Of a stretch of DNA of 64,000 nucleotides, positions 58,150 through 64,000 are shown in pieces. Origin of the DNA: Stictocephala bisonia. Its lineage: Eukaryota > Arthropoda > Insecta > Hemiptera > Membracidae. The position numbers were made by a program, and so were the translations under genes. Every line of letters begins with the position of its first letter. Within the stretch, counting starts at the first letter, position 1. The notes under the pieces were generated by a model that ran no database searches, had not been told where the DNA came from, and worked only from the letters and a program-made list of their open reading frames with translations. Location of the stretch: contig JAQJVL010000150.1 in NCBI GenBank assembly GCA_035578905.1, forward strand, positions 1,573,949 through 1,637,948, written 5' to 3'.

Positions 58150-59567
58150 ATGTCTAAATCTGCGCAGTTTTACGAACTACTTAAAGATGAGCGTGAAAAT
58201 TCCAAGTTGAATTGTGTTTCAGTGAATAAGGTGAAGTATGAGCTTCTTATTGATAAGGTTAAGACTGTAAAAATAAAATCTAATAAGGATGGCAATGACT
58301 ACCGGTTTTTGAAAAGGTATGATGTTATTGAGGTGAATGGAATCACCAAATTAATATCCCCAGTAACTGAACAAGATAGCATCAAGTATTTTATATGCGA
58401 TGAAGATCTTTTTCAGATATTAAATGATGCTCACATTACAACCGGACATGGTGGGCGAGATCGCATGGTGAAACATTTAAAAACAAAATACAAGAATATA
58501 ACCTACAAGGATATATCAATCTTTCTAAGTCTCTGCGAGCCTTGCCTACAGAAACAAAAAAGCCTAAAGAAAGGTATTGTAGTTAAGCCGTTGCTTTTTA
58601 AAGAGTTGAATCATAGATGCCAAGTTGATTTAATCGATTTCCAATCGCAGCCAGACGGCGAGTATAAATTTATATTAGTGTACCAAGATCATCTCACAAA
58701 GTTTGTTGTTCTCAGAGCACTAAAGTCTAAAACAGCTGATGAGGTTTGTGAAAATATAATAGATATTTTTACTTTGCTAGGCGCCCCAACAGTATTGCAG
58801 TCAGATAATGGACGGGAATTTGTGAATAAAATTATTAATGGATTAGTTGATTTTTGGCCTAATTTTAAAATTGTCCATGGGAAACCAAGACATAGCCAAA
58901 GTCAGGGCAGTGTCGAAAGGGCTAACCAGGATGTGGAAAATATGCTTACCATATGGATGCATGACCACAAATCTTCTAATTGGAGCTACGGTCTGAAGTT
59001 TATTCAGTTGATGAAAAATAGTGCTTTACACAGCGGCATAAAAAGAACACCGTATGAAGCCATGTTTGGATGTCCACCTAAGCACGGATTAGCTACTTCC
59101 AGTATCCCTACTGAAGCTTTAACAAATGTAGAGTCTGAAGAAGATCTTGAAGCCGTTATTAGGGACATTACTGTTAGTGGTGAGCACGATACAGGTGAAA
59201 ATATACAGGAAACCTCCAGTACACTTGAAAATGAGGGTGATTTGAGTGTTACAGAGAACAGCGAAGACCAACACTTAGAAGGTACTAGTTACCTTTTAAC
59301 TGACCTGGACAAATCAACTATGGACATTAAAAGACAACGAGAAGAAGCATTCAAATGCCTAACAGATCAAGCAAAACGTATGAAAAGTACATCTGACCAT
59401 AAACTACAACCTGTTGACAAAGGTTGCACTGTGAGAGTTCCTGTTCCTGATGTGGACCGAGGCCGAGGGGATGCACGGTCAATTCTTGGCGTTGTGTTGG
59501 ATGTAGTGGATAATGGATTTTACCGCATAGGAACCAGAGATGGTGTTCTGAAACAGCTGTATGCTCG
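58150..59567 (+). CDS. Ginger/KRBA2-like integrase, exon 1
   Basis: Start at ATG 58,150; 472 complete codons, then donor CG|GTAAG. A zinc-binding H2C2 module is seen at residues H95, H100, C129 and C132. The integrase catalytic core follows: D160 (CQVDLIDF), D219 (LQSDNGREF) and E256 (QGSVERANQD), a D, D36E triad, with RHSQSQGSVE typical of gypsy-like integrases. Residues 285-310 (LHSGIKRTPYEAMFGCPPKHGL) match the conserved region after the core. An acidic, probably disordered linker (about 330-390) leads to a final beta-rich stretch (KGCTVRVPVPDVDRGRGDAR). The protein cuts and joins transposon ends in the nucleus. Closest named relatives are Ginger2-type transposases and the domesticated KRBA2/SCAND3-type proteins. 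No stop or frameshift. Confidence 0.92.
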
Positions 59568-59747
59568 GTAAGTTTTATTATTCTATTATAACAAGTAAAA
59601 TCTTACCCTAAGTAGGCCACAGTCGTCAATTTAGTTTACATTTTTAATACTTTTATGAAGTTTAACTTGTTTGAACGTATTTAATACCGCATAGTATAAT
59701 AATCAGTAATTTTACATTTAAGCCTACAAGTATCTTTTTATTTGCAG

Positions 59748-59976
59748 ATCCCAGTTTAATACTTGTCCAGTAAACATTATAAAAGAAGATGAAATTCCAA
59801 TGGAAAAGACACTTACTTTACGAACAGTTGCTACTACTCAGTCAACCGGAAGTGGGCAAGGATTTTTTAAGTGCAGTTGTAACAAGAAGTGCCAAACAAA
59901 GAAGTGTTACTGCATAAAAAACAATGTTTTATGCAATTCCAAATGCCATAAAGCATTATCATGTTGCAACAAATAA
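59748..59976 (+). CDS. Ginger/KRBA2-like integrase, exon 2 (cysteine-rich tail)
   Basis: A 180-bp intron (GTAAGT to TTTATTTGCAG) joins exon 1 to this exon in phase, restoring an Arg codon at the junction; total protein 548 residues. It starts RSQFNTCPVNIIKEDEIP and ends with a compact tail holding 11 Cys within about 40 residues (KCSCNKKC, KCYCIKNNVLCNSKC, then LSCCNK), a probable zinc-binding module found at the C-terminus of KRBA2-like proteins. Reading through without splicing would end the protein at 59,571 and lose this tail. Confidence 0.88.
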
Positions 59977-60129
59977 TTTTATTATTGTTGACTATAGTAT
60001 TTTCGTCTCTATTATAGTCTTTAAATTGTAGACTATAGTTTCACGTTTTATTTTGTTCTTATTTGTTCATCTTTCAAATTCTAAATTTACTTTTGTTATA
60101 AAAGTATACGTGATTTAAGATTAGTCTTT

Positions 60130-60405
60130 TATTTCTCTCTAACTTTCCCTAGACTGTTGTAGAGGAGGTTGTCATTCACTATAGGAATTGTCAACCTTCA
60201 CTAGTGGATGTTGATCTTGTTTGTACGTCTGTGTAACTTTCCCTAGACTGCTGTAGGGGAGGTTGACGTTCACTAAGAATGGTCAACCTTCACTAGTGAA
60301 AGTTGATCTTGTTATTTCAGAATTCAACTTTCACTAAGATGCCCAGCGAGAGTCGACCGTGACTAGTAAAGGTTAACCTTCCCTGAAACGTCAACTTTCA
60401 CTGTA
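60130..60405. repeat. Right subterminal repeat cluster of Ginger element
   Basis: AACTTTCCCTAGACTGTTGTAG occurs twice (60,141 and 60,235), each followed by GGAGGTTG and then by GTCAACCTTCACTAGTG and GTTGATCTTGTT (60,189-60,220 and 60,278-60,316): a duplicated block of about 90 bp. More TTCACT/AGTGAA motifs run to the terminus. Together with the left cluster there are well over ten sites. Confidence 0.75.
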
Positions 60406-60670
60406 ACATATATATAACTAGTACTATTTGTCCTTATAAAGGCACATACGTTTATTTAAAATTTATAACTTTATGTTAAGTTTAGTTAAATTTATCTATT
60501 AAATTAATAGGCCACAAATAACACAATCAAAAAAATTTAAATCTCATTTCAGTGTCACAATCAATTATTATAATCCTACACTTTGCACTATACATAGTAA
60601 ATTCTATACAATAAAATTATGTTAAGAAGATTAGACACAGTTACACTTCAAATCATTTAAAAGTTTTGAT

Positions 60671-61215
60671 CCCACCCACCCACTGTAAATAAACACTAAG
60701 TAGTGTTCCCACCCATCCACAACATGTTCACATATTAATGGAATTCAGTTTCATTAACTTATTTATCTATGTTTTAAAAACTAGGCATGGTATGAACAAT
60801 GTTCAATCACCACACTTGTGGTTCACCCACCCACCCACTGTAAATCAACACTTGGTAGTGTTCCCACCTACCCACAACATGTTCACATGTTAGTGAAATT
60901 CTGTTTCATACAACTTATTTATCTATGTTATAAAAACTATGTATAATTTTAACAATGGTAAGGTCACCACACTTGTGGCTCTCCCACCCACCCACTGTAA
61001 ATCAACACTTGGTAATGTTCCCACCCACCCACAACATGTTCACTTGTTTGTAGAATTCTGTTTCATACAACTTATTTATCTCTGTTATAAAAACTATGTA
61101 TAATTTGAACAATGTTAAGGTCACCAAACTTGTGGCTCTCCCACCCACCCACTGTAAATCAACACTTGGTAGTGTTCCTACCTACCCACAACATTTTCAC
61201 ACATTAGTGGAATTC
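60671..61215 (+). repeat. 155-157 bp tandem repeat, 3.5 copies
   Basis: Units start with CCCACCCACCCACTGTAAAT at 60,671, 60,826, 60,983 and 61,140 (last partial). Each also has a second C-rich box (GTTCCCACCCACCCACAACA) followed by an AT-rich half. Copies differ by several per cent. A diluted third echo (AAACCCACCCGCTCC) lies at 61,340. Confidence 0.9.
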
Positions 61216-62279
61216 TGGTTTAATACTTGATGTATAATGTAGTTATGTTATAATAGAATCGATGTATCTTTACTTACCATTATTAAGTTGTATACATATA
61301 AGAGCCACTTATACATGAACCCTACAACCCATCATTATTAAACCCACCCGCTCCGTGGCTTTTATTGTATGTAATTGTGGGTTAGAAATAATATCCATTT
61401 CTTATTTCAATTAAACTGTGACATATTTTTAGATAGAAATCATGTATCTTGACTTTCTGCTTTTAGGTTATATAGGCAGGTGAGGAAAATGATATTATGG
61501 TCTTACAGTTGATAGGAAGTATTTTAACTACTTTTGTGTGATATTATTGGTTAAAACTATGATTTGTTGTTAGTAGCATGTTTTACAATGTTTTTCTTAG
61601 AAGCATTTGTTCATATAATTTAAAAAGTCATTATTTTTAGTGTTGAAGTATTTGGTGAATAGGTCTTAATAAAGCCCCTGTATATCAGCTTAGCCTACCT
61701 TAAATATTATTTGATAAATTATATTTTTAGTGTTGCATGTTATTTTATATTTTTTTTAATTGAATGTATTTTGGGTATTTAAGCTTGTTACAGTGTTGAA
61801 AGGGAGGCCAAAACTAATTTCCTAAATTCTGAATTCACAATGTTTGCAGGGAAAAGATATAAGGATGAACATCTCCAAATCAGAAATAACCTTTCACAAT
61901 GTTGATCAGAAACTTTGACAGAATAAATATATACAGGTTTATATATTAAACCAACCAATCACCTAGAATGTCTTCACTTGAACATGATAAGATCTAAGAA
62001 CAACTGACAAACATAAGACAAACTACAAGAGAAAAATATATCTGGTCCAAAAATGACAACTGGCTAAATTCAACAACAACACTATCCAAGTTTTTATCAA
62101 TTGAAGATGCCCTACAAAATAAGGAAACAACTAGATCGATTACCCTGAATCAAACAAATCCATAAGAGTTAACCAAAACAAAACTTGAGATATGGCAGAA
62201 AAACTGAATAGCCTAATAACAGACTATCACTACAGACTTCAATCTCATCAAATTTTAAAAACATGATTTCAAATCCTCA
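61216..62279. other. AT-rich sequence, nothing recognised
   Basis: Possible continuation of the degraded retroelement to the right, but no frame could be supported. Confidence 0.35.
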
Positions 62280-62880
62280 AGACATCTCTCTACAGTTATG
62301 TTTTTCCTTGAAACTGCACTTACAAACAGAAAAAGCAAATGTTAAATAAGTGGAATCAGCTTCAATAAGCTCAAATACCCAAACAGATATTCAAAATTAA
62401 TGGGCACAATACATATTTACAGAATTATTTACTAAAAAATCCAATCTCAATTTGCAGGCATTATCAATATGCGTTTAAAAGTAGAATTAATGAAGTAGAC
62501 AGGCTTCTAATACAAACTTATTTTAAAACATGCAATGTTGTGTGTGGGTAATGATTCTACAAAAAATGTATATTTGGGAAGTATGAATGCTAACGTTCCT
62601 TTACAAGATGTTGTATCTCAATTTAGGAAATAACTTAAAACATGTAGATAGATAGTAAGTTTGTAGAACATGTAGGTAGATAGGCCTAGTTCTTTAAAAT
62701 GAACTATACATGATACTGCTGATTTAATGTTTCTAATACATCTTACAGCTCTTCGTTGTTGAACAATAATTGTTCTATCTCAGTTATTTTAAACTAGATA
62801 TGCCCCAGAGTACGACTGAGTACATTATCAAGCCAAAGTAAACTAGCTTTGATAATTAAAGGGAAGAAATGCTTCTCACA
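62280..62880 (-). pseudogene. Non-LTR ORF2 3' fragment
   Basis: Minus strand, shifting frames: a VLWGI-like strand at about 62,795, then RRAVRCIRNIKSAVSCIVHF, KELGLSTYMFYKL, corresponding to the post-RT QKRAIRII-LG/LPSLGIL region seen intact at 19.9 kb. It decays below about 62,600. Confidence 0.6.
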
Positions 62881-63199
62881 ACAAAATTGTTTGCATAAAG
62901 CTGTTTTGCGAATTTTTTAACATTGTCGTTCCGCCTGAAAACATCGTCCAGCCTCACTCATGGGGGAGATCCATGGCGCAAGTTGCGCCATCAACAAAAT
63001 TGTTTTTCACTTCAGTAAATCACTATATTATTGCAACACTAATTAACAACGTCAAAATTTAGAGTTTTCAAAATTAATCAACCCAGTATGTATTTTCATA
63101 AACCGTAGAAAATCAATTTCATTTTTTCATTATTTATTCTTAAAAGACTGATCATCACAATACGGGAGAATGTGGATTTAGAATGAGTGTAGACTGATT

Positions 63200-63266
63200 G
63201 AATGTAGTGTTTGTTACAAACTAAAGCCGACTATTCCTTAAAAAGTGTCATTAATTAATATCCCAA
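63200..63266 (+). repeat. Dispersed repeat, copy 2
   Basis: Matches 52,203-52,266 up to ATTAATTAATATCCCA, then continues with different sequence (ATGACAAATG). Confidence 0.75.
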
Positions 63267-63790
63267 TGACAAATGAACAGTAGATGATCATCAGGTGATC
63301 TCTTTCATAATTTGATATAATTCAGATTTGGGTCAAACTGAGGACCTTCAGTTCATGAAGCAGTAAATTTTAACTAACTGCTTAATATCAGGAAACTGTA
63401 GATGAAAGTGTATCAGTTTGGTCGTTCGGAGACACACTGAATTTGGTACTGAATTGAAAAGAAAATGTTACAAAAGCATCAGATTATCTCTCCTTCTTTA
63501 TACCTGTTACGATTGACAAACTCTTATGAGTGTTTATAAAATATTCTGTATGAGGCATTCATATTTACAATTGACACTAAACTGTGCATAGAAGTAATAA
63601 ACAAAATAGAGGAAACTGCAGAGACATGATAAATAGCTCTAGAACTGAACAAATATATACTCATTTAAATTTAAACATCTATTTAAAGTCTACAAATCGA
63701 TAAACATCGCTTGTAATTTTTGGTGAAAAAAAAACAACCACCACATCGAGAGTTATTGTAATAGTAAAATAAATTAAACTAAGTAAATAC

Positions 63791-64000
63791 CCTAACATAA
63801 TCTTCCACTTTTGATCTACATTGGGGACAAACAACATAGTTTACGAGTTGGTTGTAATCGCCAACTATCCCTTGCCTGTGTATCCTTACACAAGGAGAAC
63901 ACAGAAGGAAATGAGCAAATGGAGATAGCCTTCTGTTGACCAGGCAAGTGATACAAACTAAGTCGTTTCCCTCATCCCCAATTGGCAGAGCACAAAGTCT
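63791..64000 (-). CDS. RING-like cysteine-rich exon, runs off the window
   Basis: Open on the minus strand from the window edge to a donor GTATTT after 63,791. It encodes LCALPIGDEGNDLVCITCLV, then FAHFLLCSPCVRIHRQG, then NYVVCPQCRSKVEDYVR. Three C-x2-C pairs and one His give a RING-like or treble-clef zinc arrangement, with the usual third Cys missing. Codon use and the clean frame differ from the surrounding AT-rich DNA, so a host exon is likely. I do not recognise the family. The downstream partner may be the exon at 57,686. Confidence 0.55.

Larger units (their letters stand above)
57779..60408 (+). mobile_element. Ginger-type DNA transposon, apparently intact
   Basis: The ends are TGTTACAGTGAAAGCTGA and the inverse of TGTTACAGTGAAAGTTGA, with TG..CA borders as in retroviral-type integration, and TATA on both sides as a possible 4-bp duplication (in an AT-rich site, so not proof). 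Inside is a two-exon integrase gene and, at both ends, many copies of a TAGTGAAAGTTGAC-like motif. Both gene exons are open and the splice sites are clean. Gingers are cut-and-paste elements whose integrase resembles that of gypsy retrotransposons. Confidence 0.85.

Noticed and set aside
58150..59571. Unspliced 473-codon reading of the Ginger integrase
   Set aside because: The stop at 59,569-59,571 is created by the donor site GTAAG. Splicing to 59,748 keeps the frame and adds the cysteine-rich tail typical of the family.

Overview
The window is a gene-poor, strongly AT-rich stretch of an animal nuclear genome. It has GT-AG introns, an intron-bearing host gene, and layer upon layer of class I and class II transposable elements. 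The element mix (piggyBac, pogo, mariner, hAT and Ginger DNA transposons, CR1/Jockey-like non-LTR elements, Ty3/gypsy, RTE-like tails) and the style of the repeats suggest an arthropod, most likely an insect. The species cannot be fixed from the sequence.

Host coding sequence. One conserved gene is clear. Eight minus-strand exons between 50,663 and 39,562 encode a FERM-domain protein whose order of motifs matches FRMD8 (Drosophila Bili). The splice phases agree across all eight exons (1,200 nt, 400 codons); the first and last exons were not found. A second minus-strand gene may lie at the right edge: a RING-like cysteine-rich exon (63,791-64,000) and a possible terminal exon (57,601-57,686), linked only tentatively.

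Layout. 0-9 kb holds a piggyBac MITE, a 1.4-kb long-inverted-repeat element, a non-LTR fragment, a pogo/Tigger-like MITE and a 44-bp tandem array. 9-20.4 kb holds several non-LTR pseudogenes, a mariner relic, a foldback MITE, a 75-bp tandem array, and a non-LTR endonuclease ORF split by a 2.3-kb polypyrimidine-rich insertion with 12-bp target duplications. 22-24.9 kb is an array of 287-bp repeats, seven in one orientation and three in the other. 27.2 kb is a perfect 104-bp-arm hairpin. 28.7-33.7 kb holds a piggyBac MITE and a nearly complete piggyBac transposon with one frameshift and a nested MITE. 39.5-50.7 kb is FRMD8, with its introns full of hAT, piggyBac, mariner-like, non-LTR and gypsy remains. 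57.8-60.4 kb is an apparently intact Ginger/KRBA2-type integrase transposon with a two-exon gene, terminal inverted repeats and a dense set of subterminal repeats. 60.7-64 kb holds a 157-bp tandem array, a non-LTR fragment and the edge exon.

Most unusual signal. The 287-bp repeats and the 27.2-kb hairpin (plus a decayed relative at 51 kb) share an RNA-motif-like arrangement resembling a minimal type I hammerhead ribozyme: a CNGANGA core, a short stem II, GAAA, a palindromic stem III, and a 3-bp stem I. Tandem 287-bp units with such a motif look like animal retrozymes or Penelope-like terminal repeats. The 287-bp units carry a C in place of the core U, so they may be inactive. This is a hypothesis from reading the sequence and has not been computed.
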